The position numbers were made by a program, and so were the translations under genes. This document shows positions 46,122 through 60,333 of a DNA stretch of 64,000 nt, in pieces. How positions within the stretch are numbered: the stretch's first letter is position 1; each line of letters begins with the position of its first letter. Source of the DNA: Todiramphus chloris collaris (lineage: Eukaryota; Chordata; Aves; Coraciiformes; Alcedinidae); contig JANVCC010000174.1 in the NCBI GenBank assembly GCA_025345505.1, positions 3,157,797 through 3,221,796 on the forward strand, written 5' to 3'. The notes below the pieces were generated by a model. That model did not search any database. It was not told the origin of the DNA and saw only the letters and a program-made list of their open reading frames with translations.

Positions 46122-46340
46122 ATGGAGCGTTTCCGCGATTCTCTCGTTCTCAGCACGAGGAACGTCTTGAGCAAGTTACGCGAAACGGTTATTTCTGTGC
46201 TGCTGGGTTTAGGAGATCTTGGTCATGACACTGGTCCTTTGCTAAGGATTTCAGCTTTTATTGTCAGGGGGCAAGCGAATCTGTTCTCTTCGGGGAGCTG
46301 TGTCCAGCCTGAGACTCATTTCCAGCTGTATTCACTCTAA
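46122..46340 (+). CDS. Candidate divergent small ORF, 72 aa
   Basis: Just downstream of the CpG island on the plus strand. The start has a strong context (GGCCATGGAG). The frame begins MERFRDSLVLSTRNVLSKL, an amphipathic-looking stretch, then RETVISVLLGLGDLG. The 72 codons are in moderately GC-rich DNA. It is placed where a bidirectional promoter would give a divergent transcript. The nearest plus-strand AATAAA I noticed is about 47613. No family is recognised. Confidence 0.25.
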   Translation: MERFRDSLVLSTRNVLSKLRETVISVLLGLGDLGHDTGPLLRISAFIVRGQANLFSSGSCVQPETHFQLYSL

Positions 46341-48151
46341 ATACTTGTTCACACACCCAAATCACCAAAATTCCTTTTCAAAAGACTAAGAAATAACCTA
46401 TTTCTGGTTAAAATATTTCATGGTTTTGCACTTTAGTCACTGATCTACCGAATCGCATCCCAGTTGAGAGGAATTCGTTTACTCCCGATGCTTTTCTTGC
46501 AGGGCTTTTGGAATTCACATCGGGTGATGTTTGGAAAAAGGAATTCAGGCAGTTTGATTATCCAAGATTTAATTTTTAAAAAAAACAAACAGCCAAACCA
46601 TAAGGAAGAGAATTGGTCCTGATTGATACACAACTGTGTTTAGCGCCCTGGGCGCAGAGCACAGTGGCTGTGTTACTCTCATTAACTAATAATTAATGAA
46701 TGCAACAAACCAAACTAATAGTTCCCAACGATCCTCTGTCGCCGGGCTAAGAATCTTCTCTTATTGCCTCAGGTGAAACAAAAAGGCAGAAAACAAAACT
46801 GATTGAGTTGCCCAAGTGGTTTCCAGCAGCCTCGGAGGCAGGACTGCGATACAGGGCAGTTTTCTTGCTGTTCCAAGAGTGGCGGCGGTGTCTTCCCTGC
46901 AGCCCCTGCAGTGACCGTGGTTCTGCTCCTTGCCTGGGCGCTGCCCCAGTAGCCAGGAGAGGGCAGTGGTGGCCCACGCACTTTTACCTGAGGTTCTGCA
47001 GCAAACTGGTGCTGTTTGGACTCGCAGAACCCCGCTGAGAAATGTTAACAACTTTTGTTCCTTAAGATGAGAGTATCAGCAAGAAATATTTTTCTAGAAT
47101 TATGAAAATGATAGAGATTATTGGTGAGGGGGGAAGAGCCAATCTGAATTAACCAACCAAAAATATTCTCAGTTTCCTCAGGGGTGTGAAAACTTTAATT
47201 TCATGGTAGTCCCGTTTCAAACGTCTCATCTTTTCCAGACTTCAATCACAATAATAGATCTTTCATACACAAAGTGTTCTCATGTCCCACCTGTGGCCAC
47301 CTCACAGCTCTGTGAGTTTATCAAACCATGAGGTTTTCTTTGAACTGCTCTGATTTTGGTGCCGTGAAATCCTTCAAGGAAAAAAAAAAGTGTTGTTTCA
47401 GACAAAGAAGTAACAGTTGATCTGTTTTATTTTCATCTCTTGCACTCACACATCCTTGAATCTAACCTGAGATGTAGCTTGCAAAGGGTTGAAGGTTTTG
47501 CAGAGCAGAAGGAACTCTTTACAGTAAATTATTATTATTCAAGATTTAAAGCACTGTATAAATACAAGCTGTTATTAGAATGCTCTATTAGCCCACATGT
47601 GTTTCACCCAATAAATTCCCCTTGGCAACTCATACTACATACCTCATTTTATACCTTTTGACCTGAGGACAATTACCCTTTATGTTTTTCCCTCTGCTCC
47701 ACCATCTTGTCCATTTTTTTGTGCGTGTGTGTTTACACCGAAATTCCTACCAAGTCATCTAAGCCTAGAAACGTAAGAACCATGTGAACCCAGAGGCTGT
47801 AATAGAGGCCCCAGAATGCTGAAGGGCTTCCAGAGCTCCTGTTTACACCTCAGTCCTTCTCCCTCATGTGCCCCAACCCCAAAGTATTTCATACATAAGT
47901 GTGTTGTCATTAACATTCCATTCATCTCCCTGGTGTATTATTCGGGACGCTAATGACAGCGTACAACAAGACCTCTCTCTCCCCCTCGAGTTTCTTTCTT
48001 CTCGGTTGTTTTCCGACGTGTAAATGAATCACGCTGTAGAATTTCCTCTCTCTTTAAAGTATCTTTGGTCTATTGCTATCACATCTTGAAGGCGTGGTAT
48101 GAATGCTGCTGAATTAACTTAAAAGGTCATTAACTCCAGGACAGGGACAAG

Positions 48152-48171
48152 TGAGACAGTTCACTGTCTCA
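48152..48171. repeat. Inverted repeat, 9-bp arms with 2-base centre
   Basis: TGAGACAGT TC ACTGTCTCA forms a near-perfect palindrome inside an AT-rich candidate regulatory block. It could bind a dimeric factor; nothing more can be said. Confidence 0.8.
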
Positions 48172-51100
48172 TCAAGGTTGGAGTTGGTTTTTAATTTGAT
48201 ATGAGCCCCTCAGCCGTGGTTACAGGGCATGAAAACATCTTTGTGTGCTTGTGAACGCAAAACTTTTGTATTATTCTTGAAAAATACGCAGCGGTCTGAC
48301 CTTGGCACTGCAGGAAAACTGTCCTTTAATTGCAATAGTAAGAAAAACATTGCACGTTTTCAGGCCAGATGCAAATAACAGGAATCAGAGTTTCTCCTAT
48401 TTATTCTAGTTGTTGGTTCTGGTTCTGGGTGTTCTAATTGCTCTGTGAGTTGTAGGTGCCTTTAGGTGAGTCCTTTGCTTTGGTTTCTCCACCAAATGGA
48501 AGCGGTACGTCGTGCACTCCTCCACGCTCGCAGTCAGATGAGCATTTTGAGGCTGACCTCGGTGGATGAAGAAATAATTTGAGAAAGAAAACGCACCCCG
48601 AGGAATACAGTGCGGGTTAATTAGTCCTCACATGTACTCAAATGTAATCTTGTCCAGTAAATGTGGCAATGTTGTGGCTGCTGAGCTTCTCTGTTGAGAT
48701 CGTCGGGAAGGACAGAGGACGCTTGGCAGAGCAGCCGTGCCTCAAGGCTGCTCACAGCTCGGGATGCTGATGAAATGGAAAGTTCTCGTATCCTCGAAAG
48801 ACATTTGATATATCCTTGGGGAAGTCATTTCTCCAAGTCCTGCTACCAACAGCCACGTTCCAGGGGATCAGGAGAGGATCTCCTCTCGTATGTACTCAGT
48901 GGGCAAGGTGTTTTTTTTCCTTTATTTACCTTATGGGTTGACCATTGCTGTTTCAGATAACCAAGATAGGTCTCAACTTAAGTAGTGAAAAAACCCAGAA
49001 GTTGACACAGTGGTCTCTCATGCCTTGCTGCCTCCTAGACAGGGGCCTCAGGGAACTGAGGATTCAGAGCAAACAAAAGCCACAGGGATCAGTAATGAAG
49101 GAGGCTGAGGAGTGTCACACCCAAGTAGGAGAGATGTGGGTGGAGATGGCCAACTGCAGTAAAGGTGACGGTGGAGTTGGACAGAGGGGCAAGAAGCTTG
49201 GGTGGAACGCAGAAGGGGAGAACAAATGGAGGGAAACGTACTCAAGGGCTTCAGAACAAAGGGGATTGTGGCAACCTTGATCTAAATGGGCTGGAAGTCA
49301 TCAGTCAGGCATGGGGCTGAACATCTGAAAGCCACGGGGAAGGAAAGAATGAATCTTTAGAATGTTATTAAGCAAGAAGCAGCAGTTGAACAATCACCTT
49401 GAAGAATTCATCCCGTGAGTAACAGGCGATTTAGCTCAGGAAGCCATAGAAAGATCTCTTATTGAGCAAGGAAGGGAGCATGGCCAAAGACAAGGCACAG
49501 CTGCAAAGAGCTCAGTGATGCTGATCAAGCCATTTTTGAATGATTCTAGATGAAATGAAATGTATGGTGCAGACACCCTTTGCTGAAAGGCCTTAGCTAT
49601 GATTTCGGCTTTGTTCTGTGTTTGAATGCTGACAAATATTGCTGGCCTGCATTTTTAAAAGTCTATTTCTTCCTTTTGGGACAATACAAAACTTTTACGA
49701 GGGTTTTTGGTTGGTTGGTTGTTTTTTGAGAGGGGCTTTCAACAAAGGAATTTTGTAATTCTGAACCTTATTAAAGACAGAAGGATGTTTTCTGTTCAGT
49801 GTATAGTGACCCTCCATCACCCATCGCTGAATGCAGTGCAGCTCTAACTGCCTGTGTGCAGAATGGGGACAGAAAGGACACCTCTGTCCCAGAGTCAGCT
49901 TTGTAGCTAAGCACTAACTGATCACCTTTCCCACTGCCTGAGTTCAAACCAAGAGATATTCTTGACCAATAATCCTTCTGAGGTCTTTTTAGAAGAGTAC
50001 AGGACACGAATGTTAGTCTTGGTCGGATTTAGTTCAAATCATTCTATCCTGCCTTCCTGAATTCCCTTCCAGTGTCAAGTGCAGGTGAGGTGCATCACTT
50101 CCAGGTCCCAACTATGAGCAATGTCATCTCGCTGCCTTCCTATCTAAAAGTAGCTCTGTTGCCTTGGTGGATGAAACAGGGGAGGGATTTGGGTTTTGGT
50201 TTTCTCAAAGTCCTGTTGAATTGGCTCTCCTTTAAACTTTGGCTAAAAGGTAATTCGGAGGTAGTGTGTTTGTTTTTCTTATTTTGGGGTTTTCATCCTT
50301 CTCAGAGGTTTTATTGCTCTAGTTACATTACTGTCTTTTACTGAGTAACTTGCCTTCAATGAACATTTTTGTCACTATAATGCATGTTTGTCTCATAGTA
50401 TTACAGAATTATATTAAATTATTATCTAGTAGAACTACGTTATTTTGTAGAATTCTCCAAACCCTTTGATCCCTTAGGAAACTGATCCTCATCTTTTCTT
50501 TTTTTTTTTCTAAAGTGGAAAATAACTTGTTCATAATCGACATGGGTGATTATCTTGAGCTTCAGAGAAAGGCTGGGATGGTTCCTGAGCCCCACTGATT
50601 CACTGTTGATGAGGAGGAAATCAGTCAATTGTTTTGAAGCTCCATTTTAGTTCTTATATGAAGAAAGGATAATATTATTTATTTGGCTTTACTGGAAGCA
50701 TGCACACTTAATCACTTGGTGAGTGTCACCTATTTTGAGCTCTCTGGGCTAAAGGTTCCACATCAGCAAGCATGAAACATGAATCATAATATTTGTTTTC
50801 CATAATCACCACTGTTATGATCATGATCAACATTCATTTATAGGTCAGATTAATACTTTTTGTGATTTCCTTCAATTTCTACTGTCTGAACTGGAGAGGC
50901 AGCAGGCAATCAGACAGCCTTAGGTGACCTAAATAAAAATGACAGACAATTTAACCTAAGCACTGATAAATCCCTGATAAATTTGCTGAAACCAGAGCTT
51001 TTTTTTTTTTCCCCTCTTTGATTTCCTCTCCTGCCTGGCTAAGGCCAGGCATGACCTCCTTTATGATGATTGACAAGGAGATAGTATTACTTCAAATATT

Positions 51101-53240
51101 AATTCTGTCAGGTTTCTGAGTCAGAAAGGGGAGAGGTCAGTCCTCTTCCTTACTTATTCCATCACTACTAGGTTAGGAGCTCCATCACCAGGACCCAGTT
51201 CCCATTTACCTCTCCATCCTGAGTTTCCTGAACAATAATTGGTACAGAGCCATCAGTGGCCATAAGTGTCCTTTTAATGACATCACTTTAAGATCCAAAG
51301 ACAAATAGGATGACATACCAGCTTCTCCTTACTGTTCATCACTTTCACTGCTTCCGCATGCTCCTCTTTAGGACCTGACATTTGTATGATTATATTGCTC
51401 TGTACATCCAAAGCAGAGCAGTGGAACCTTATTAAGCTATTACCTTGTGAGATGGATGTCTGCCTTCAAAAGCCATTATCATGGCTGTGGTTTCATGACT
51501 GCTGAACTTCCTTTAATGCCAGGCAATCTCTGCACAGGTCTCTAGAGATAATCATCCTTCACAGAGATCATTTGCAGTTTCACAGCAAAATATTTTTCCT
51601 TACTTAAAATATTTAGTCCTACAGGGAGATCTGGCTGAGCTGACCAGTGGTTTGGTTTCCTCTGGTTAGACTGGGCTGCTTTGCTGTATTTCTTTGACAC
51701 CTCTGCCTTGACCTAGAGGAATTGTCTCCAGTGCTGACAAGAGGAACCGAGCCTTTCCATAGCAAAACATTTCCTCTATAGAGCTTACCAACACACAGTA
51801 TCTGATAATCTTAGCCTGAACTACAAATCCTTGCTCTTCATTCCACCTCCTGGATCTGTTTTTTTTTCCTTAATATCTCCAAAGAGAAATGGGCAGGCAC
51901 TGACTGGTTGGAGCAGGCAGGCTGTCAAAGCACATGCAGTCTTTTACAACCAGATTCTGATCAGTTCAGATGTAGATAAACATCTCACTTAGTGATGCAA
52001 GCTTTTGGAGAACTTTGGCCTTGGAGGAAGACACATCACTGAAGAGGAGGGAAGCCTTTTGGAACTATCGGTACAAATAATGCTTAGAATTTACATCTGT
52101 CAGCACAGTCTCTCAGCAACTTAATAAATATTAATAATATATGCCAGACAAATTATCAGAACTAAGAGCAAAGCAGCACAATTTCCTGTGGCACCCGGAA
52201 TAATCAAGTGACCTTCCATCTCACACTTTACCCTGAGTATTCCTGACAATGCATCCTAGAGAGTCTTCTCCTGAGGGGTGCTCAGGGACTACGCTGAAGT
52301 TTGTGTCAGATCAAAGGGAACCTGCTTTTCTTCCTCCCAACAGCAAAAAAAAAAAACCCACAAACCAAACCACCAAGCCCATCTTACTCTCTTTGTAGCT
52401 CCTCTAAGGTGTTTTATCTTTAGTACACAGATCATTGTAGTATTTTTTGACAAAGAATTAACCCTGCTGCAGTGGCAAAGCAGAGAACCGGGGAGCAGGG
52501 AACATCCTGAACACAGTTCCAAGGGTAATTAATTGCTGCTGATCAAAGCCAGTGCTGAGGTTTTCAAATAGAATAGAATACAAAGCTGATATTTGCTGCC
52601 AAAAACCACTGGAAGACTCCAGACAAAAATGCCAGGGATAACAAGGAAAAGCAGAGTGGTTTAGTTTAAGACTCTTTACAGATATAATTAATACAAATTG
52701 CATTACTCGCCTTGTAGGCTTTGTGTGCCAAGTAAATACATTTTCTGAGAGAGGAAAAAGTCAGAAAGAGCTATCAGGTAAAGGATCCAAGCCCTCCTGA
52801 CATACCTTCCCTTCACGGAGGCACCTTAAACATCCTGCACAGCAAACAGAAATTACAGGTGTTCTGGATCTGGAGACCTCTTTATGACAAATAGGTCTAG
52901 AAGTGAAAATAATCTCAAGATCTTATCCTTTCGTGCTGATGAAGTGAGAAGAAAGTCTATTATATTAAGCAACGGGCATTGCAAGGAGCTCATCTGATGA
53001 GGACGGAAGCTCAAGGCTGAAATATATGGGATGTGGTTGGCAGCACCCCTTGGAAATTGTCTGCAGGATGGTTAAATGCACTAAGAATTCTGTCTAATAG
53101 AGGAGTAAGTCCCCCATCATCTTAAAACATCAGATGAGATCTAGGAATATCTCGTAAAAGACACGTTTTCAACTACGGCAGCATGACTACAACCCATCCT
53201 GGCACAATTAACAGGCAGTATCAAAGCAGGAGTCATCATC

Positions 53241-53412
53241 ACGCTTACACGGCACCTTACATCACCAAAGCTTCATACAAACACCAATTAACCCTCTCAA
53301 CAACGCTGCCAAGTGTCATTATGCCTGTTTCAGAGATGAAGCAACAGAGAGAAAGAGAGAGGCAGAAAGATTTGCCCAAGACTGCACAGCAAGAGAAGAG
53401 AAGTTCAACAGC
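53241..53412 (+). mobile_element. MIR-type SINE, relatively complete 3' half
   Basis: The order ACACCAATTAACCCTCTCAA, then TGTCATTATGCCTGTTTCAG, then AGATGAAGCAACAGAGAG and GATTTGCCCAAGACTGCACA closely follows the MIR 3' half. A GA-rich insertion (AGAGAGAAAGAGAGAG) breaks the usual GGCACAGAGAGGTTAAG part. Confidence 0.7.
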
Positions 53413-56400
53413 TTAAGGCTTTCACACTGGTTTTTTCCTTGTCCACTTTGTGCACAGACTTGAGTCTGTTGGTGGAATTCCCTATTTATTGCCATTGCTT
53501 TTGTGGTTCTGGTAGGGAAAATTGAGTCTGTTCCTGTTGCACTGGCTTTTAATTTTGGTTGGGTTTTTTGGGGTTGTTTCTTTCTCCAATGTGCCAGAGA
53601 CTGGACAAAAATCTCTGTGGTGAGCAGGGACTCTCCAGCAAACAGGAGGGACTTCAAATGACCACTTAGGAAGAGATTGTGTATTTCTGCCTCTATTTGA
53701 GTTTTATATGATGCTGATGGAGCAAATAGAGTAAGAAAATATCACTAGGACAGTTTAGCTCCTCCTTTAGGTTACAAACCATCCCTGATCTAACTTTTTG
53801 GGGATTGCTTGGGAACTTGTGTGGAGGGTTTCTGTTAGTGCTGAACAGACAGGTCAGACCAGGAATATTTGTGCTCTTCAGGTGGACTGAATGCTCCATA
53901 TTACTCATGGTGAGGTACAGGTTGTGGAAGTCACATGTCAGCATTTCTACCCTTTGATTGGCTACTAAAGCTTTCCCAGGCATGAAAAAAATGAAAAACA
54001 AGTGATTAATAGCAAATCTTAAGGCTTACTGGCTAAGTACAGTGCTTTCCACGTGAATGAGCACACCCCAAACATCAGAGCCAACAGGCTGAGAGCACAT
54101 GGACATCTGTGGGTCTCCCAGATAACCCTCTGCAAGTTTGAATGCATCAAAAATAAGTAATCGAGGCATTGGCCTCGCCTGGCGGATCACCTTTGGCATC
54201 ACCTAAAAGTCACAAAGTCCTCTTTTCTAAAGCCAGAACTTCTGCTTTAGCCACAATGCTTCCCTGGGGGGGGATTTACCTGCACCCAGAGGATTCTCAC
54301 GATGCTTTTTAAAGTTTTCAGCACTGGTAGAACTGTTTGCTTGCTGTTGGGGCATCGGGGCTGTGACTTTGCTCTTACTGACTCCGGAACGGATAGAGCT
54401 GCTCTGTGAGAAGGTGAAGGAAGCTCTCAGAGGCTGCCAGTGGAAAAGAACCAGTATTGCACCTGAATTTAGCCCAAAAAAAGCATCCATCTAAAAGAGG
54501 TATGACAGCTGACACAGGCACTTATGTAATAGCTGGTTTCAGTTACTGATTTGCTAATGACTGTTTTGCCCTTGCGCAGTTTGTTCCCGGTTTCTTCACT
54601 CCCCTCCTTCCCAGCTGCCATACTGCAGCACCTCTTCCTCTTGTTGACATCTGCTCTAGCACCCAATAGGAAAGCCTAAAGAGACTGGATTAACCCCCAG
54701 TGAACTGCTACCAAGCACTGCATTGTCACCTCTCCTCTGGGTACCAAGCGGAGTAGGGATCGCCCAGGGACGTCTACTTGCCTGTTGCCAGAAGACAGGA
54801 GCCAGAAGCACCAACTACCACTTTCTCCTGGAGCTTGGACAACTACATGTGGAGATTTGAGCTTTGTTTATGATGGAGTTACGGTATCTGGGATTCCAGG
54901 ATGGTTGTATCTTGCACGTCCACAGAAAAAAGCAGCTTTAAGTGATGTTCTCCAACCTCTGCCAGTCCTAATTGCATCAGCATTCTTACAGGTACTGCGT
55001 CTGAGCTGGAGTAGGATAGGGAAAAAAAAATCCACTAGCAAGCAGGATTTCACCATCTTTGAGGGGTTGACAGGTCTGAACAGGTGGAACAGCATCTATG
55101 AAGGCCTGTGACTAAAGAAACAAGAACAGAGAACAGGAAGAGAAACAAAAAGCAGGTGTTATCCCAGAGGGATGACAGGAGCAGCTACAGACATCTTACT
55201 CAGAAAGGTGAGTGAGTGGAAATGAATGCTTGCTGGAAGCAAGCAGGATTTTGCTACTGAGGTTGCATTTTTAACCCCCTGCACCTCTGGTGGAAGCTTA
55301 ATGAAAAGCAGGGGTTACGTGGGGCCTCTGCACAACAAGGGGTGTAATTAAGGGATATTTAAATGGCTGGTGACTAGCAGAATATGCATGTGCTCGTTGC
55401 TGTGATTTCTGGGGTTTGTAAGGATGTGCCAGCTTGCTCCAGCCTTGCTAACTCAGGCACTGCTGCTGATAAAACCAGTGCACCAGGGAGCTCAGCACCA
55501 GTTAAGGAGTGTTTACCTACTTCCTTGAGCAGGTTTGGCAGCATCTGAAGCTGCTCTGGCTAACTGGAAACCAGTGCAAATGGGGCACCGAAGTACACCG
55601 ATGCCACCCTATCTCTGTGAGCAGAGCTCACTGTGCTGTCAAGATACAAACGCCCCCAGGCACAGCTCAAAGCATCACACCAGCAAAGCAATGAATGTGG
55701 GGATTCCCCGAAGAAGTTTTGGTGAACAGAGGTTCCAGGAGATGAGGAAAACATCTGAAAAATCAGAGTCAGCTCAGGAACATGTGGTGCAGGATCAAAA
55801 GGAGACACTAAGCGATGTTTGGAAGCTCTCCCAGGCAGGGATTGCCTTTATTCTGCCTCTTGCCCAGGACTGAACAAGCTGACAGCACTTCCATAATACC
55901 TCTGAGTACTGCTCCTTTCTCCAGAACGACAGCAGAGAAACAATTTCATGTTCTGCTTTGAAAAGATGACAGAGTGGTTCTGGCTAATAAGGACTGGGAA
56001 AAAATAGAGGAGGCAGAGCCTGACATGTGCCAGTTCCAGTCCATACACAGCACAGCCAGCCAACAAATACAAAGGGGAAAGGCTGGGAGTTTCCTTTCCT
56101 ACAGTTGCCCACAGAAGTCTGTGGGAGGAGGAATAGACTGGCTCATCCAGTGGCCATGAAGAAAGCCCTGTGAGGGAGTTTCCACCAAACCAGAGAAGAC
56201 AAGTCACACTGATTTCAGAGAGGAAAACTGGATTGGTGTGCTGCATCCTGTGGCAGGAGAGAAAATGTGGGAAGATGGTTTGACAGAGTAACCTGGAGCA
56301 TTCCAGGAGAATAAACACCATTCATGCAGGAACAAGTGACGTGAGTAAAGCAAGATTTGCTAAAAAAATCAAGATTAAAGTGTAGATCTACAGACCCTGC

Positions 56401-58710
56401 TGAAGGCAGAAGGGTACAGGATCTGCTCCTGTTCCTTCTGCTGCTAGAGAAGCAGATGCCAAAGGCTGCTCCTCTTATCTCACAGGCTGAAGAGAAATAT
56501 AGGGGAAAAAGGGGGGGATGTCCAGAAGATACAGGCAAGTGAAGGGGTATAGAAAGTCATGAAACACCCGAGTGTGAGAGAGCATGGTCAAACAAAAAGC
56601 AACAAGGGAGAATGTTAATAGCTGAAAGAGTTTGTGCAGTTAGCGAGCAGCGAATTACAGTGAGGTTTATGGTGTGGTACCAGCAGCAGGGAGAGCTGAT
56701 AGAAGGGGGGGTTTGATGTGTCATTTCAATTTGATTATTTATTTTAGGCCTCTCAGTGCAAGCGATTTTCAACCAACTGGGAAAGTCTTCCTGAAGGGGT
56801 AGCTAAAGTGTCCTCTCGTTCCTGTGTAAGCCAAAAAGAATGGGATTTGCATGATTAGGAAAAGTGTTCTTATCTGCCTGGTCAAACCCACCTCACTGCA
56901 ATTCAGTGTTTTCACAAGAAGTCCAGACACTGTGGAACCTCTCTTTTGGGACATTTAAAATGACATTGGAGAAAATAGCAATATTTGAGTTCTAGAGGAC
57001 TAGCTACAAATCATCTCCAAACTTCTCCGGTTTAATCTCTGACTTTCAACTCAACCCTGTAACAGCAGCAAGTGCAATAAGGTGCAGGCACAATGAACAT
57101 TCCACATACTGAACGTTCCTTGTGCTGCTCATCTGCTTAGTGTCTAACGATAGAAAGTCAGCACTGTGAGAGGTTTGCTCTACACAGAGGAAAACCTTTC
57201 ACGTGCACCAGCTGTAAGAAAATATTCAACATAAAAAAACTTATCTGGTAGCAGATTTCCCTAAGTGACTGAGTCCATTTCACAAGGAAGGTTAATTCTC
57301 TGAGTAACTCCTTTGCCCATGTAGCTGAAGTCTCTTCTCTCTGCCCAAAGGATGCTCTCTGTGCCTCTCTGCTGTTACCCTGAGCTGGTGCTGATACTAA
57401 GACAGGCACACGTCTGTACAGTCTGATGTTCATTTCTGTTTCCACAGCCAATGAAATAGGTGAGGGTGGTATTATCATCCATGCTGAGTGTGCACAGTAA
57501 TCAAGGCTACTGTAGAGCCAAGAGTGGAGTTTGGACAGTTCCTTTAGCGTGTGAAAGCTTAAATCAAAAGAACATTCCTTTCTTTTGTTTACCTGTACTG
57601 CCTTCAGCGGCCGAATGGGATGCGATTCCATTAATCTCAGTTTGGGGAACAAATTGCAATTCAGGGAACAGGGTTTGAGGTCTTCCAGTGTGGGAAGCAT
57701 CCTCCTGTGCAACACGTAACGTGTCCAGAGGATATGTTTAACCGTTGACATTTACTGCTGCTCTACAGGGCGTGCAATATCCTCACTCCTTCCCTCCCTT
57801 CCAAGTACCATGAGCACTAATAAACATTTTCTGCCCCACTGAAAATAATTACAGCATAGCCTTTTTGCAACCCTGACTAACTTTCTCAAGAATGTTATCT
57901 CTGCAATCAGTCTCTGTGTCTTGAAAGAAACACCAACTTACTTTTTAAACCAGCAAAGGAGTTGTCTTCCCTTCTCCTCCCAGTTCAGGATACAGGATGA
58001 CAAACGAGCAAGTGCAAACAGAACTGGTATCCTGCTCGAGGGACAGCCCTGTCTGCATAGCCAGTTCTTCTCCATCTCCTGCAGGAAAAATTCATGGCTG
58101 GCTCAGAAGGGATTGTTCTGATGCCTTGCCAGAGAATCTCTACGCTGAGGCCTCCAGCCATAATGAAGCAACAGAATTTGTCTTGTGTATGTTCGTTGTG
58201 CAATAATTTCATTGTCAAGGATTTATTGTTGCCTTTGTCTATTGCACAATATAAAAAGAGAGAAAGAAGGGTGGGGGACAAATAAATGGATGTGACAGAA
58301 TTAGGTTTCCAATGTTCTGAGGGTTTTGGGTTTTTTTTTAATCAAAATTTAACTACTTAACCTCTTCATTGATCAGTGACAAGTGGCTCTGCTGTAGCTG
58401 TTCATGCAAGAGCTAATTGGTGGGGTTTCTAATCAAAAGTTTAATTTTTAAACTCCAAAATACTGTCTTTTTTAAAAAAAAAAGGTAAAACATTTTCCAC
58501 ATACTTGTGTGGAAAAAGGATATTTCCTTTTAATACCAAAGAGGGATAAAACACATTAATAGCAGCTGTTTAACAATATCCACATCTTCTAGAATAATAA
58601 TTGTAAAATTAAAGGCGAATGTTCTACATGCTTTATATTTCCAAAACAACATCAGCACAAAGCAATCCTTAAAAGCATAAGCAGGATTGAAATGAAAATC
58701 AGCAGAACAA

Positions 58711-58752
58711 GTTTCCCCTGCACTCTGTCCATGTTTCCCCTGTACTCTGTCC
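58711..58752. repeat. 22-bp tandem duplication
   Basis: GTTTCCCCTGCACTCTGTCC at 58711 is repeated at 58733 with one base changed. Confidence 0.9.
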
Positions 58753-60333
58753 TCTCTCCCTTCTCTCTGGATGCCATTTCAGAAGAAATTTCAATTGTCT
58801 TTGCAAATGACAGCATTTTGCAACTTCCACTGTAGTAGAAAATCCAGTTTCAGACAATTTTAAAAGGCAGGAGCTGAAAACTTTATCCAGAGTATTCACA
58901 TTTTCATGTAACGAGCTTCTTGCAAAACCACTGCAGAGCTGTTTTCCAACTGGGCTGATGTCAGTACTAATTATGCAAGCCACCAGAGGTGATTGTGCTT
59001 TAGCAGTCCCAGGATTCTGAATCTACTTCTGCATCACTTATGCAGACTTTTGCAAGTCTTAACTAAGCAGTGTTACAAAACCAGGGTGTTCTGATTTAAA
59101 TTGAGTATGACAGGTGATTTAGTTTATTTAAACCTCAACCTCTGATGACTTAAAATTCTTAATTCTGGGTATGGGGTAGCACCCTATAGATGAGCAATAT
59201 TCTTGGGGAAGCAGGAAGAAATCCACTGCCACGTGTGCCTTGGACTGAGTAGCTGATCATTTCAGATTACACGGAGGTATGCAATTCCTCAAGCACACCT
59301 TCGGAAACCTTAATGGCTTCAATTACAAGTGATCATTAAGCCTCTGGAAACCATGAAAAGAAGGCAGAAAGCTAGTTCCTTGATGGGAAAATTCACAGTG
59401 GAAAGAACTTTACAAGATCCATGGTTGCTTCCCTAGGTATTGGTAGAAATGATGGGTAAAATGTTTTCTAGACATTGGAAAAAAAAAGTTAACACACCAC
59501 CACCACTCAAACCAACTTTAACTCAAGCATAACCTTCATGTTAACTTGTTTGTCCAGTTCATTCACTTCCTATTATTCCCTGGATCATGCTTTGAATAAT
59601 TTGCATGATCTGTTTAAGTCCTGCCCCTTTTGATGTCATCAATTCGATCCATATAGGCTGGACAGCTCCCAATGTATCTTCAGTTAGAAAAGGAAACCTG
59701 AAAGCTTTGGACCGAGACTTGTCTTCTGCTCAGGATAAAGCTGAAGGCTGAGTTTAGTGGCTACTCTAAACACTCAAAGATAGAGTTTCTGCCAAGGTAC
59801 CGTGGTGGTGGTGGGTGGTGTTGCAATTTCATCTTAGTTGCTTTACTCTGTATTTCTCTATGTGTATAAGGTTGATGTGTAGCTATAGGTAGCTATACAA
59901 TACCTGACTACCTGCCATTCGTGTGTGTTGAGGATGTGCTGGGCTATTACATGAACATCTGCTTGTTTGCCACTGCTCTGTAACTTCCAGTGACTTTCTT
60001 ATAACCTGCAGCCTCTCTCCAGGCACTTACCACAGACAAGACAGGCAACAGGTTCCTGTTGCATGCTTTGTTACGTCCCTGACAGCAATTGCTATGTTAA
60101 ATAAATTAGTGGTAGCCTGATCTGGGAAGCCAGTGGGGAGAGGATGTTCTGTTCCCTGTACACGTGTGTATTTGAAGATTCCCTCTGGGTTTGCTTGGTT
60201 GGGGTTTTTTTTTTGGTTTTGTTTTAGGTGTTTGGAGTTTGTTTGTTTGTTTTTCCATTATCATATGCTTTTCCTTAAAAAAAGGTTATTTTTAAAATAA
60301 AAATATCCTTTTTATTTAAGGGTAAGTTATTTA

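Noticed and set aside
45599-46174. 191-codon minus-strand ORF over the UBE2J2 promoter
   Set aside because: It lies in the CpG island, where stops are scarce, and is full of low-complexity Arg/Gly/Ser/Pro. It crosses the UBE2J2 first exon donor.
54162-54177. Short hairpin CGAGGC-ATTG-GCCTCG
   Set aside because: Six-base arms are expected many times in 64 kb; no context makes it special.
57158-57751. 197-codon minus-strand ORF, the longest in the window
   Set aside because: Scanning six frames of 64 kb makes about half an ORF of this size expected by chance. It shows no family motif, no bias I can see and no neighbours supporting a gene.
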